Shown here: positions 8,752-17,582 of the stretch, in pieces
How the letters are laid out: every line of letters begins with the position of its first letter
Numbering within the stretch: position 1 is the stretch's first letter
Assembly: GCA_038532735.1 (NCBI GenBank)
Contig: JBCBAC010000002.1
Span: 1 to 64,000, forward strand
Source of the DNA: JAHTBL01 sp038532735
GTDB taxonomy: Bacteria > Pseudomonadota > Alphaproteobacteria > Rhodobacterales > Rhodobacteraceae
Reading direction: 5' to 3'
Length of the DNA: 64,000 bases
The notes under the pieces: generated by a model
What the model saw: the letters and a program-made list of their open reading frames with translations, nothing else
Told to the model about the DNA's origin: nothing
Databases searched by the model: none
Made by a program: the position numbers and the translations under genes

Positions 8752-10380
8752 ATGGGATGGCTGGCGGATGAAAGCGGTCTGGAGAAGAACGCGGCAAATT
8801 TTGTGCCGCTGACACCGCTGTCACATTTGCAACGCGCGGCGCTGGTTTTTCCGGACCGCGAGGCCGTTGTCTATGGCGATCATCGCAAGACCTACCGGGA
8901 GTATCATGCGCGGGTGTCGCAGCTGGCCTCTGCCCTCGTCAAGATCGGGATCAAGCCGGGTGATGTGGTCGCGACACTCTTGCCAAACGTGCCCGCGCAG
9001 GCTGAAGCGCATTTCGGCGTGCCAGCCTGTGGCGCCGTGCTCAACACGATCAACATCCGGCTCGAGGCGGATACGATTGCCTATATTTTCGATCATGCAG
9101 AGGCCAAGGCCGTTCTGGTCGACAGCCAGTTTCTGCCCATCGCGATGACTGCGATTGATCTGATGGAGGGCCCCGCCCCGCAGATCATCGAAGTGCCCGA
9201 TGATGCCGCAGGCGTGCATGATATGGGCGAGCAGATCGACTATGAGGACTTTCTGGCCACCGGCGACGCGGATTTCGACTGGATCATGCCGCAGGACGAG
9301 TGGGAGAGCTTGGCCGTCAACTACACCTCCGGCACAACCGGACGACCCAAAGGCGTCGTCTATCATCACCGCGGTGCGTATCTGATGACGATGGGGACCG
9401 TGGTCAGCTGGCAGATGCAGCTTTACCCGCGCTACCTGACGATTGTGCCGCTCTTTCATTGCAATGGCTGGAACCACACATGGATGATGCCAATGCTGGG
9501 CGGCACGATCATCTGCTGCCGGGATATCTCGGCCAAGACGATTTATGATGCGTTGGCAGATGAAGGTGTCACCCATTTCGGCGGCGCGCCTATCGTGCTG
9601 AACATGATCGTCAACGCCAAGGATGAAGAGCGTCGCGCCTTTGATCAGCCCGTGCAGGTCTTCACAGCGGGCGCGCCGCCTGCCGCCGCCACACTGGCCG
9701 CGATCGAAAAGCTGGGCTTCAACGTGATGCAGGTCTACGGGCTGACCGAGACCTATGGTCATGTCACCGAATGCCTCTGGAATGGCGAGGCTTGGAACGC
9801 GCTGGAGCAATCCGAACAAGCCGCGATCAAAGCGCGCCAAGGAGTGGCTTTCCCGATGATGGAGCATCTAGGCGTCGTGGACGAGAACAACCAGCAGATC
9901 GCGATGGATGGCACGACGCAGGGGGAGATCGTGCTGCGCGGCAACTCGGTGATGAAGGGCTATCTGAAGAACAAGAAAGCCACGCGCGAGAGCTTCGCGG
10001 GCGGGCATTTTCATTCCGGCGACATCGCGGTTCAGCACCCCGATGGCTATGTGCAGATCGCGGATCGCGCCAAGGATATCATCATCTCGGGCGGCGAAAA
10101 CATCAGCTCGGTCGAGGTGGAGGGCGCATTGATGCACCACCCGGCGATCCTCTTGGCCGCTGTGGTCGCCAAGCCCGACGACAAATGGGGCGAAGTGCCT
10201 TGCGCCTTTGTCGAGTTGAAAGACGGCGCCACAGCCGATGAGGCAGAGATCATCGCCTTCTCGCGCGAGCGTCTGGCCGGGTTCAAAACGCCTAAGCGCG
10301 TGATCTTCCAAGAGCTGCCCAAAACCTCCACCGGGAAAATCCAAAAGTTCGAGCTGCGCACGGTGGCCAAATCGCTTTGA
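8752..10380 (+). CDS. Acyl-CoA synthetase (AMP-forming)
   Basis: The 542-residue enzyme activates a carboxylic acid with ATP and CoA via an acyl-adenylate. The AMP-binding loop YTSGTTGRPKG lies at 191-201, the Y-G-x-T-E motif at VYGLTETYG, and the C-terminal A10 lysine in PKTSTGKIQK near 530. The start is fixed by GGGGGAGGA (8736-8744), 7 bases before ATG. The overall form resembles medium/long-chain ligases and the DmdB methylmercaptopropionate-CoA ligases of roseobacters, which I cannot tell apart by eye. It is a single gene, divergent from the transporter. Confidence 0.9.
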   Translation: MGWLADESGLEKNAANFVPLTPLSHLQRAALVFPDREAVVYGDHRKTYREYHARVSQLASALVKIGIKPGDVVATLLPNVPAQAEAHFGVPACGAVLNTINIRLEADTIAYIFDHAEAKAVLVDSQFLPIAMTAIDLMEGPAPQIIEVPDDAAGVHDMGEQIDYEDFLATGDADFDWIMPQDEWESLAVNYTSGTTGRPKGVVYHHRGAYLMTMGTVVSWQMQLYPRYLTIVPLFHCNGWNHTWMMPMLGGTIICCRDISAKTIYDALADEGVTHFGGAPIVLNMIVNAKDEERRAFDQPVQVFTAGAPPAAATLAAIEKLGFNVMQVYGLTETYGHVTECLWNGEAWNALEQSEQAAIKARQGVAFPMMEHLGVVDENNQQIAMDGTTQGEIVLRGNSVMKGYLKNKKATRESFAGGHFHSGDIAVQHPDGYVQIADRAKDIIISGGENISSVEVEGALMHHPAILLAAVVAKPDDKWGEVPCAFVELKDGATADEAEIIAFSRERLAGFKTPKRVIFQELPKTSTGKIQKFELRTVAKSL

Positions 10381-10452
10381 CTTGGCGTTGTGAGCGGACC
10401 TCCGCTGGTTTAGACTGCTCGCAATTATAAAAGCGGTAGAGCAGCCAAACCC

Positions 10453-11463
10453 GTGACAGCTCTGAACAAATACGACCGGCTCGAAAGCCCCGGCTTGTGG
10501 CGTGCGACAGCGGATGCGCAGCGCCAAGATGTCGTGCTGTCCTTTGGCAACGCGACGCTTGTGGTCTCCGACAAGGCGGGCCGCGCGCTGACCCATTGGT
10601 CACTGCCCGCGATTGAGCGGGTCAATCCGGGCGAACGCCCTGCCCTGTTTGCACCGGATGCAGAGCAAAGCGAAACGCTTGAAGTTGCCGACGACACGAT
10701 GATCGACGCACTGGAGACGGTTCGCAAAACGATCCAGAAGCGGCGTCCGCAACCGGGGCGTCTGCGGCTCGCGATCTTTGGGGGCAGTATCGTCTTCATT
10801 GGCTGGTTGGGGCTTTTCTGGCTTCCCGGCGCGCTGGTCACCCATGCCAGCACCGTCGTTCCCGAGGTAAAGCGCGACGAGATCGGGCGCGATCTGACCC
10901 GGCATCTGACACGTATCACCGGGCGCGCCTGTTCGACCGCGCTGGGCGACCGTGCGCTGCGCCGCATCGCCGTCCGGCTGGGGCTGCCCGGCGATTTGCG
11001 CGTTGTCCGTGCTGCGTTGCCTGACACGATTGGCCTGCCTGGCGGCGACATTCTGATCAACGCCCGCGTGGTCGAGGATCACGAAGACCCCGACGTTCTG
11101 GCGGGTTATCTGCTGGCCGAAAAAGCCCGCACCACCGCCGAGCCTGCGTTGGAGCAAATGTTGCGCTATGCCGGACCGCTGACCAGTTTCCGGCTGCTGA
11201 CCCAAGGCGAGGTGCCGGACGCGACCCTTGCAAGCTATGCCGAGCATTTGCTGGCCGCCCCTGCCCCGCTGCCCGACAGCGGTGCCTTACTCACGAAGTT
11301 TGAGGCAGCGGGCCTCCGCTCGACCAGTTTTGCTTATGCGGTTGATCCATCGGGGGAGACGACGCTCAATCTGATTGAGGCTGATCCGTTTCCAGCGGGC
11401 TCCGAGAAGATATCGCTGAGCGATCAGGATTGGGTCAGCCTGCAAGGGATCTGCGGCGAGTAA
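10453..11463 (+). CDS. Membrane-anchored M48-like protein with decayed active site
   Basis: The 336-residue protein starts with GTG and has a 100-residue cytoplasmic part, one membrane span at about 106-127, and a periplasmic part. The latter resembles M48 (Oma1/HtpX-like) peptidases: LPGGDILINARVVED at 195-209, then a helix where HExxH is expected. That helix reads LAGYLLAEKAR (216-226), with no zinc-binding histidines, so the protein is probably not a peptidase. The match is by pattern only. It stands between the ligase gene and a shared terminator. Confidence 0.6.
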   Translation: MTALNKYDRLESPGLWRATADAQRQDVVLSFGNATLVVSDKAGRALTHWSLPAIERVNPGERPALFAPDAEQSETLEVADDTMIDALETVRKTIQKRRPQPGRLRLAIFGGSIVFIGWLGLFWLPGALVTHASTVVPEVKRDEIGRDLTRHLTRITGRACSTALGDRALRRIAVRLGLPGDLRVVRAALPDTIGLPGGDILINARVVEDHEDPDVLAGYLLAEKARTTAEPALEQMLRYAGPLTSFRLLTQGEVPDATLASYAEHLLAAPAPLPDSGALLTKFEAAGLRSTSFAYAVDPSGETTLNLIEADPFPAGSEKISLSDQDWVSLQGICGE

Positions 11464-11477
11464 CACCCACCGAAATG

Positions 11478-11518
11478 AAAAGGGGCGCGATGCCCCTTCG
11501 CATCCCGCCCCTTTTTTT
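11478..11518. terminator. Terminator between convergent genes
   Basis: A 9-bp outer stem AAAAGGGGC/GCCCCTTTT, a small internal bulge and a 5-bp inner stem GATGC/GCATC are followed by seven T on the plus strand and have an A-run on the other side. It lies between convergent stops at 11463 and 11537 and can serve both strands. Confidence 0.85.
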
Positions 11519-11536
11519 CGCCTTTTTCTGACCCGC

Positions 11537-12868
11537 TTACTTGCGCAGGAATGCATCCCTGAACCCGGCCTGACGGGCCCTGTTCAGTCCTGCATTGAGC
11601 TGCGATTGCGTGCCGAAAGGCCCTGCCAATACGATTGTGTAGTCTTTGCCACCCTTGGAATACCTGCTCAGACGCACAGGCAGACCAGAGGCCTGCAACC
11701 GCCGCGCGGTATTTGTTGCGTTTTGCTGCACACCAAACGTGCCAACCTGCACGAAGCGATGGCTGGCCGCGCGCGCTTGCTGGCGCGGTGCGGGCGCATT
11801 CATGGCCGACAGACGCTCTTTGCGCACAACGCGGGTCTGTTTCTTGGGTGCCTTGATCCGGGTGGTGGGCGTCGCCTGACGGGTCACATAGGTCACCGGC
11901 GCTTCGGCCTGCGGACCACAACGCACGGCGGCCTTCTTGCCCGAGTTGATATAACGGCTCGACAGCGCAGAGGCACCCTGACATGCGCCCGTGCCTGCGC
12001 CGCGCAGACGGGTTTTGCCCTCACGCGGCACGGTCTCGGTCCAGATCTGAGCGGTTTGCGCATTGCCTTGCGCAGTGCGGGGACCCCGGTTGGGGTTCAG
12101 GCGATCATCCTCCCACACGCGGCGGTAGCCGGGGGGCGGCGTGATCACCTCGCGCCGCAGGGGGGCCGCTGTCACGGTCCGCTGCATGGGGGCGGCACCA
12201 AGGCCGGGCGCATTACGGCCAAAAGTGACGGGCGCTTCGGCTTGAGGGCCGCAGCGCACGGCAGCTTTCTTGCCGGAATTGATGTAGCGGCTCGACACAG
12301 CCGACGCACCCTGACACGCGGCTTGGCGGCTTGTGGCGGTGGGCGCAGTCGCGACAACGCGGCGCTGCGGGGCCGGTTTCGCGGCGGGCGTAGGGCGGCG
12401 CACGACGACGCGCGGTTGCGCGGCTGGCACGCGAGCGACCGGTTTGGTGCGCATTACGGGTTTTGCAGCAGGCGGCGCGGACGCGACCGTTTCGGTGGGA
12501 GGACCAGGCTGACGCTGAAAAATCCGCGGGATGACAGGGCGACGCGGCGCAGCCTGTACCGTTTCACGCGGAACGATGATTTCGGGCGCAGGTGCAGCGG
12601 CGGCGGGCGCTTCTGCCGTGCGGGTACGCGCGCCGAGCGAGGGCTGCATACCGCAGATTTGCTGACGGTTGCGCGCGACACGCGGGATCCAGGTCGTGTT
12701 GCCACTGATGCCCGCGCGGACGTAAACGCAACCACGGCTATCGACATATTGCTTGCCGGTGAAGGACGCGGGCGGGAACTCCGCCGGGATATCTCCCTGA
12801 GCCGCAGCGCCGCTTGCCGCAAGCCCTAATATCAACGCTAAAACCGAACCTGCCTGACCAAACCGCAT
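11537..12868 (-). CDS. SPOR-domain secreted protein with internal repeats
   Basis: The 443-residue protein has a signal peptide (LALILGLAASGAAAQ), a cysteine-bearing N-terminal region, a long Pro/Ala/Arg-rich linker and a C-terminal SPOR domain (last 75 residues, from RFVQVGTFG to FRDAFLRK) that binds denuded septal peptidoglycan. Two 33-residue units with a pair of cysteines each (12221-12319 and 11888-11986) are 31/33 identical. The start at 12868 is chosen because GGGGG lies 5 bases upstream; the GTG at 12880 is inside that site. It follows upp by 76 bases and may share its transcript. A cell-division or envelope role is likely. Confidence 0.85.
   Translation of the reverse strand: MRFGQAGSVLALILGLAASGAAAQGDIPAEFPPASFTGKQYVDSRGCVYVRAGISGNTTWIPRVARNRQQICGMQPSLGARTRTAEAPAAAAPAPEIIVPRETVQAAPRRPVIPRIFQRQPGPPTETVASAPPAAKPVMRTKPVARVPAAQPRVVVRRPTPAAKPAPQRRVVATAPTATSRQAACQGASAVSSRYINSGKKAAVRCGPQAEAPVTFGRNAPGLGAAPMQRTVTAAPLRREVITPPPGYRRVWEDDRLNPNRGPRTAQGNAQTAQIWTETVPREGKTRLRGAGTGACQGASALSSRYINSGKKAAVRCGPQAEAPVTYVTRQATPTTRIKAPKKQTRVVRKERLSAMNAPAPRQQARAASHRFVQVGTFGVQQNATNTARRLQASGLPVRLSRYSKGGKDYTIVLAGPFGTQSQLNAGLNRARQAGFRDAFLRK
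11888..11986 (-). repeat. Coding repeat unit 2 of the SPOR protein
   Basis: The second copy of the 33-residue unit (ACQGASALSSRYINSGKKAA and 13 more residues). It differs from unit 1 at 20 of 99 bases but only 2 of 33 residues. Confidence 0.9.
12221..12319 (-). repeat. Coding repeat unit 1 of the SPOR protein
   Basis: The first copy of the 33-residue unit (ACQGASAVSSRYINSGKKAA and 13 more residues), about 235 bases upstream of unit 2 in the same frame. Confidence 0.9.
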
Positions 12869-12876
12869 ATGTGCCC

Positions 12877-12892
12877 CCACAAAATGTTGTGG
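12877..12892 (-). promoter_or_regulatory. Palindrome touching the SPOR gene ribosome site
   Basis: CCACAA and TTGTGG form a perfect 6-bp inverted repeat with a 4-base centre. In the mRNA the second arm runs into the GGGGG Shine-Dalgarno, so the hairpin could limit translation. It could instead be a protein-binding site. Confidence 0.4.
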
Positions 12893-12944
12893 AACAATGC
12901 GTCAAAAACCATAACGAGTAAAGAAACAATATGTCCGGTTTGGC

Positions 12945-13577
12945 CTATTTGGTTCCAAACATGCGATCCCCCGCATCCCCGAGTCCTGGCACGATGTATC
13001 CTTGCTCGTTCAGCTTCTCGTCTACGGATGCTGTGATGATCGGCACATCGGGGTGCGCCTCTTGCATACGGGCGATCCCCTCTGGCGCGGCAAGCAGACA
13101 AAGAAAGCGGATATTCGTGGCCCCCGCTTCCTTCAGCAGATCAATCGCAGCGGCGGAGGAGTTACCGGTGGCAAGCATCGGATCAACGGCAATAACAAGA
13201 CGCTCTTCCAGCGCGTCGGGCAGCTTACAGTAATATTGCACCGGCTGGAGGGTTTCCTCGTCACGGTAGAGGCCCACAAACCCGACCCGAGCGGAGGGGA
13301 TCAGATCGAGCACACCATCCAGAAGGCCATTGCCTGCGCGCAGGATCGACACGAGCGCGAGTTTTTTGCCGTCGAGTTGCGGGGCGTGCATCGGGCCCAT
13401 GGGCGTCTCTGTCGGGGTCTCGACCACAGGCAGATCGCGGGTCACTTCATAAGCAAGAAGGTGGCTGATCTCGCGCAGGAGCGTGCGGAACTGCCCGGTG
13501 GAGGTTTCGACCCGCCGCATCAGCGTCAGCTTGTGCTGGACCAAAGGGTGATCAACGATGGTTACGAAATCGCTCAT
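12945..13577 (-). CDS. upp: Uracil phosphoribosyltransferase
   Basis: The 210-residue enzyme converts uracil and PRPP to UMP. The PRPP-binding segment reads AVDPMLATGNSSAAAI and the uracil-binding C-terminal segment reads YIVPGLGDAGDRMFGT, both standard. The length is that of Upp proteins (208-210). It is the last enzyme gene of the nucleoside-salvage operon: its start overlaps the end of add by 4 bases. It closes the route from cytidine/uridine-derived uracil back to nucleotides. Confidence 0.97.
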   Translation of the reverse strand: MSDFVTIVDHPLVQHKLTLMRRVETSTGQFRTLLREISHLLAYEVTRDLPVVETPTETPMGPMHAPQLDGKKLALVSILRAGNGLLDGVLDLIPSARVGFVGLYRDEETLQPVQYYCKLPDALEERLVIAVDPMLATGNSSAAAIDLLKEAGATNIRFLCLLAAPEGIARMQEAHPDVPIITASVDEKLNEQGYIVPGLGDAGDRMFGTK

Positions 13578-14557
13578 GCGGTCTCCAATCTGGTTAACAG
13601 GGTGGTGCGGGTTTCAGCGTCGCAGAAGGCCGCTTCTGCGGATGTTTTAGCGATTTGGGCAAAGATCTCTTCGTCCCATCCGAACGTATCGGCAAGACGG
13701 TCATACTCGGCGCGCATGCTGGTGTGAAAGAAGGGCGGATCATCGGTGGAGACGGTGACCTTCACCCCTGACTCGCGCAACTGCTCAATCGGGTGATCCG
13801 CCCAGCTTTGCGCCACCCCGAGGGCGACGTTGGAGCCGGGGCAAACCTCTAACACGATGCCTGCCTCGATCAGCTCATCGACAAGGGCGGGATCGCGGAT
13901 GGCATGCACGCCGTGACCAATCCGCTCCACCCGCAAGTCGCACACCGCATCCCGGACCGAGGCCGCCCCACCCCATTCGCCCGCATGGGCCGTGAGGCGC
14001 AAACCCGCCTCGCGCGCCATGTCGAAACTGTAGGCAAAATCGCGGGGCTTGCCCGCCATCTCGTCACCGGCGATGCCAAAACCGACGATCCAATCGCCAG
14101 CGGTTTCAGCTGCGCAAAGCGCTGTTTCCTTTGCCTTTTCCGGGCCAAAATGGCGAATGCAGGTCACAATACCGCGCAGAATGATGCCGTCTTGCGCCTC
14201 TGCCTTACGCGCGGCCTCCTGCATCGCATGCAGATACTCCCGCCACGCGCGAACGTCCCTGCCGCCGCAGAAGTCAGGCGACAGGAAGGTTTCCGCATAG
14301 ATCACATCATTGGCCGCGCATTGCTCCAGAACGGCGGTGGTCAGGCGGGCATAGTCTTCGGGCGATGTCAGCACGCTTGTCGCCGCCTCATAGACCCGCA
14401 GGAAGTCGTTGAAATCGCGGTAGCTGTAATTGCCAGCTTCATCGAAAATCCCGTCGAGATTGACGGATTTCTCCTGCGCCAGACCGCGAATAAAGGCGGG
14501 TGGTGCGGCGCCTTCGAGATGCAGGTGAAGCTCTATCTTCGGAAGATGTGTGGTCAT
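13574..14557 (-). CDS. add: Adenosine deaminase
   Basis: The 327-residue TIM-barrel amidohydrolase deaminates adenosine or deoxyadenosine to inosine forms. Zinc ligands are visible in the opening KIELHLHLEGA and in LTAHAGEWGG; the catalytic GHGVHAIRDP loop and the STDDPPFF segment with the zinc aspartate are present. It overlaps deoB by 4 bases and upp by 4 bases, so it is translationally coupled. Some roseobacter members act as adenine deaminases; the SxDDP and HAGE motifs do not separate the two with certainty. Confidence 0.93.
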   Translation of the reverse strand: MTTHLPKIELHLHLEGAAPPAFIRGLAQEKSVNLDGIFDEAGNYSYRDFNDFLRVYEAATSVLTSPEDYARLTTAVLEQCAANDVIYAETFLSPDFCGGRDVRAWREYLHAMQEAARKAEAQDGIILRGIVTCIRHFGPEKAKETALCAAETAGDWIVGFGIAGDEMAGKPRDFAYSFDMAREAGLRLTAHAGEWGGAASVRDAVCDLRVERIGHGVHAIRDPALVDELIEAGIVLEVCPGSNVALGVAQSWADHPIEQLRESGVKVTVSTDDPPFFHTSMRAEYDRLADTFGWDEEIFAQIAKTSAEAAFCDAETRTTLLTRLETA

Positions 14558-15750
14558 AGAAAACTCCGTGCCGGGCCTTGCGCAGGCACGCCCAGATGCG
14601 CGGCGATGGAGGCCGCGACATCAGCGAACGCGACCTGGCCGATTTGGTTAACACCGGGGGCAATTCCGACAATCGGCACCCGTTCGCGCGTGTGATCCGT
14701 GCCGTGCCATGTGGGGTCATTGCCATGGTCGGCGGTGAAGATGATCAGATCGTCCGGGCGCAGCCCTGACGTCACACGCGGCACCTGCGCGTCGAACCAT
14801 TCAAGCGCGCGCGCATAGCCTGCAACATCGCGACGGTGACCGTAGAGGCTGTCAAATTCGACAAAATTCGCGAAGACGAGGGCACCATCGGGGGCGGTTT
14901 CAACCGAGCTCACCAGATGCTCCATCAAGGTCGCATCATCGCCTTTGACGACCGTATCAATCCCCTGCATGGAGAAGATATCGCCAATCTTTCCAATGGC
15001 CTGCACGGTACCACCCGCGGTTTGCACCCAGTCGCACAGCGACGGAGACGGCAGCGGGATCGCGAAATCCTTGCGGTTGGTCGTGCGGGTAAAGCCGGTG
15101 TCGGGCGTGCCCACGAAAGGCCGCGCGATCACGCGACCAACCTTCATTGCGTGCAACATCGGCGTCAGATCACGACAAAGCTGATAGAGCCGCTCTAGCC
15201 CGAAGGCCTCTTCATGGGCGGCGATCTGAAAGACGCTGTCGGCAGAGGTGTAGCAGATGGGCCAACCGGTCTGCATATGGCGCGCGCCTTCTTCGGCGAT
15301 GATCGCGGTGCCGGAGGCGTGACAATTGCCCAGCAGGCCACCGGTTCCGGCAGCGAGGCAGACGTGCGTGACCACGGGTTCGGGGAAAGCGGGGTTTTCA
15401 TCAGGGAAGAAATGCCACTCCCACGGCACCGGAACGCCCGCAAGCTCCCAATGGCCAGAGGGGGTGTCTTTGCCCTTCGACACCTCAGTCGCTGCCCCCC
15501 AAAGGCCCACCGGCGCTGCGGAAAGACCCGGTGCCTCCACGCCAGAGGCCAAGCGGATCGCGGCCCCCAGACCCAACGCATCGAGATGGGGCAGATGAAG
15601 CGGGCCGCTGCGCCCTTCATCGGCTTCGCCGACCGCGCAGGCCTGCGCGATATGGGCGAGCGTATTGGCCCCCTCGTCGCCAAAATCGGCGGCATCCGGA
15701 GCGCCGCCGCAGCCGACAGAGTCCATCACGATGAGGAACGCGCGGGGCAT
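14554..15750 (-). CDS. deoB: Phosphopentomutase
   Basis: The 398-residue alkaline-phosphatase-fold enzyme interconverts (deoxy)ribose 1-phosphate and 5-phosphate. Metal-binding DSVGCGGAPDA lies at 9-19, the phosphorylated threonine is in GKDTPSGHWE, and the metal site FTADHGNDPTWHGTDH is near the C-terminus. It connects nucleoside phosphorolysis to central metabolism. The start codon shares a base with the stop of deoA (TGATG arrangement) and the end overlaps add, as expected for a tight operon. Confidence 0.97.
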   Translation of the reverse strand: MPRAFLIVMDSVGCGGAPDAADFGDEGANTLAHIAQACAVGEADEGRSGPLHLPHLDALGLGAAIRLASGVEAPGLSAAPVGLWGAATEVSKGKDTPSGHWELAGVPVPWEWHFFPDENPAFPEPVVTHVCLAAGTGGLLGNCHASGTAIIAEEGARHMQTGWPICYTSADSVFQIAAHEEAFGLERLYQLCRDLTPMLHAMKVGRVIARPFVGTPDTGFTRTTNRKDFAIPLPSPSLCDWVQTAGGTVQAIGKIGDIFSMQGIDTVVKGDDATLMEHLVSSVETAPDGALVFANFVEFDSLYGHRRDVAGYARALEWFDAQVPRVTSGLRPDDLIIFTADHGNDPTWHGTDHTRERVPIVGIAPGVNQIGQVAFADVAASIAAHLGVPAQGPARSFL

Positions 15751-17057
15751 CAGGTCACCATCCTGTAGACGGTGGGCGGCACGTCGGGGGCGGTGTCGCT
15801 GACGGTGATGGCATTGCGGATCGCCTCTGCCGCGCGGTCGGCGGAGGCTTGATCACGCGCATGGATCAGCGCGACGGGCACCGCGTCATCGACGAAATCG
15901 CCCAGCTCGCAAAGCTCTGACAGGCCGACCGCCGGATCGATCCGGTCACCCGCACTTAGGCGTCCGCCGCCCAGTTGCACCACGACGCGCCCCAGCGTTT
16001 CACTGTCCAGCGCAGTCACGTGGCCTGCTTGTGCGGCGTGCACCTCTTGCACGATGGGGGCGGCGGGCAGGCGATCATGCCAACGATCCACGAAATCATG
16101 GGGCCCGCCCATCGCGGCGACCATGGCCTGAAACCGCTCGGCGGCAGAGCCGTCATGAAGGCTGTCCGCTATTTGGCTCGCGCCATCTTCGGATGTATCC
16201 GCAAGACCCGCCATCGCCAAAAGCTCGCCCCCAAGAGTCGCGGTCAGATCGGGCAGATCGGGGTTCACCTCATCCCCGGTGAGGGCTTGCATGACCTCCA
16301 TCACCTCCAGCGCGTTACCAAGGGATTTGGCAAGCGGCTGGTTCATATCGGTGATAAATGCACGTGTCGGGCAGCCCGCGCCATTTGCCGTCTCCACCAG
16401 CATTTCCGCCAGATCAGAGGCAGCCCCCATGGATTTCATGAACGCGCCGCTGCCCAGCTTCACATCGAGCACGAGACCATCAAGGCCCGCGGCCAATTTC
16501 TTGGACAGGATCGACGCGGTGATCAATTCGGGGCTGTTCACGGTCGCCGTCATATCGCGGATCGCGTAAAGGCGCTTGTCAGCCGGGGCGATATCGGCGG
16601 TTGCGCTGACGATGGCGCAACCCACCTGCCCGACGACACGGCGAAACTGGTCCTGCGGGATTTCTGTCTTCAACCCTGGGATCGCTTCGAGCTTGTCGAG
16701 CGTGCCGCCTGTATGGCCCAGCCCTCGCCCCGAGATCATCGGAACATAAGCACCGCAAGCCGCAAGCGCCGGTGCCAGTAAAAGCGAAACACAATCGCCC
16801 ACGCCGCCCGTTGAGTGTTTGTCGAGGACAGGACCATCCAGCTGCCAGCGCATCACCTGACCGCTGTCGCGCATGGATGTTGTGAGCGCGATCCGCTCAG
16901 CCTCTGACAGACCGCCCATGCAGATCGCCATCGCAAAAGCGGCCCCCTGAGCATCACTGACGCTGCCATTGGCAAGGCCTTCGCAAAAGCTCAACAAATC
17001 CGCCTCGGAGACGGATTGCCCTTCGCGGATCAGCCGAATGACGCGGCGCGGGTCCAT
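15750..17057 (-). CDS. deoA: Thymidine phosphorylase
   Basis: The 435-residue enzyme splits thymidine and deoxyuridine with phosphate into base and deoxyribose 1-phosphate. The glycosyltransferase-family-3 core KHSTGGVGD and the LGHTGGTLDKLE segment are present, then the C-terminal pyrimidine-phosphorylase domain from about 340. The frame is open far upstream of 17057, but that part overlaps cdd and does not look like family sequence, so MDPRRVIRLI is taken as the start. It lies 5 bases after cdd and touches deoB. Confidence 0.96.
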   Translation of the reverse strand: MDPRRVIRLIREGQSVSEADLLSFCEGLANGSVSDAQGAAFAMAICMGGLSEAERIALTTSMRDSGQVMRWQLDGPVLDKHSTGGVGDCVSLLLAPALAACGAYVPMISGRGLGHTGGTLDKLEAIPGLKTEIPQDQFRRVVGQVGCAIVSATADIAPADKRLYAIRDMTATVNSPELITASILSKKLAAGLDGLVLDVKLGSGAFMKSMGAASDLAEMLVETANGAGCPTRAFITDMNQPLAKSLGNALEVMEVMQALTGDEVNPDLPDLTATLGGELLAMAGLADTSEDGASQIADSLHDGSAAERFQAMVAAMGGPHDFVDRWHDRLPAAPIVQEVHAAQAGHVTALDSETLGRVVVQLGGGRLSAGDRIDPAVGLSELCELGDFVDDAVPVALIHARDQASADRAAEAIRNAITVSDTAPDVPPTVYRMVT

Positions 17058-17062
17058 GCGGG

Positions 17063-17449
17063 TCAGCCCATATGCCCCGCGCCGAACGCGCCGGGAAGAA
17101 GATCGGCAATGCGCACGGTCTCGGACAGGCCAGAAGTTGTGGCCATGGTGACTTTGACATCGCCTGCCCCGAACTCTGCCAGTTTTTGGCGGCAGCCGCC
17201 GCACGGGGGAACGGGTGTAGGGCTGTCGGCAATCACGGCCACCTCTGCGATCTTGGTATCGCCCGCTGCAATCATGGCGGCAATCGCGCCGGCTTCGGCA
17301 CAAGTGCCTTCGGGGTAGGCGACATTTTCGACATTGCAGCCGACATAAACAGAACCAGAACCGGCCCGGATCGCGGCACCGACCTTGAAGTTGGAATAAG
17401 GGGCGTGGGCGTTTTCCCGCACAGCTTTGGCAGCATCAAGAAGGGTCAT
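17063..17449 (-). CDS. cdd: Cytidine deaminase
   Basis: The 128-residue enzyme deaminates cytidine and deoxycytidine to the uridine forms. The catalytic CAEAGA and PPCGGCRQ motifs supply three zinc cysteines and the proton-shuttle glutamate, as in the tetrameric class. Of two nearby ATGs, 17449 is preferred because AGGA lies about 5 bases upstream; 17455 is the alternative. It is the first gene of the operon cdd-deoA-deoB-add-upp and faces the divergent malic-enzyme gene across about 170 bases. Confidence 0.95.
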   Translation of the reverse strand: MTLLDAAKAVRENAHAPYSNFKVGAAIRAGSGSVYVGCNVENVAYPEGTCAEAGAIAAMIAAGDTKIAEVAVIADSPTPVPPCGGCRQKLAEFGAGDVKVTMATTSGLSETVRIADLLPGAFGAGHMG

Positions 17450-17582
17450 GGGCATCCTGTCGTCTTTGCCCGAGTGTGCGGGGTGCGCGACCCGGTTGCA
17501 AGCCTTGACGCAGCCTCCGCCGCATTGCGACCATTTGTGCCGATGTTCCTTGAACTTGCCACTTTCCCTCGCGTGAAAAAAA

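Noticed and set aside
11606..12829. A 407-codon open frame opposite the SPOR gene
   Set aside because: Its repeats mirror the Ala/Arg-rich linker of the SPOR protein; it has no signal or domain of its own.
15750..17303. A longer deoA starting at 17303
   Set aside because: The extra 82 residues lie over cdd in another frame and are arginine-rich, a typical shadow.
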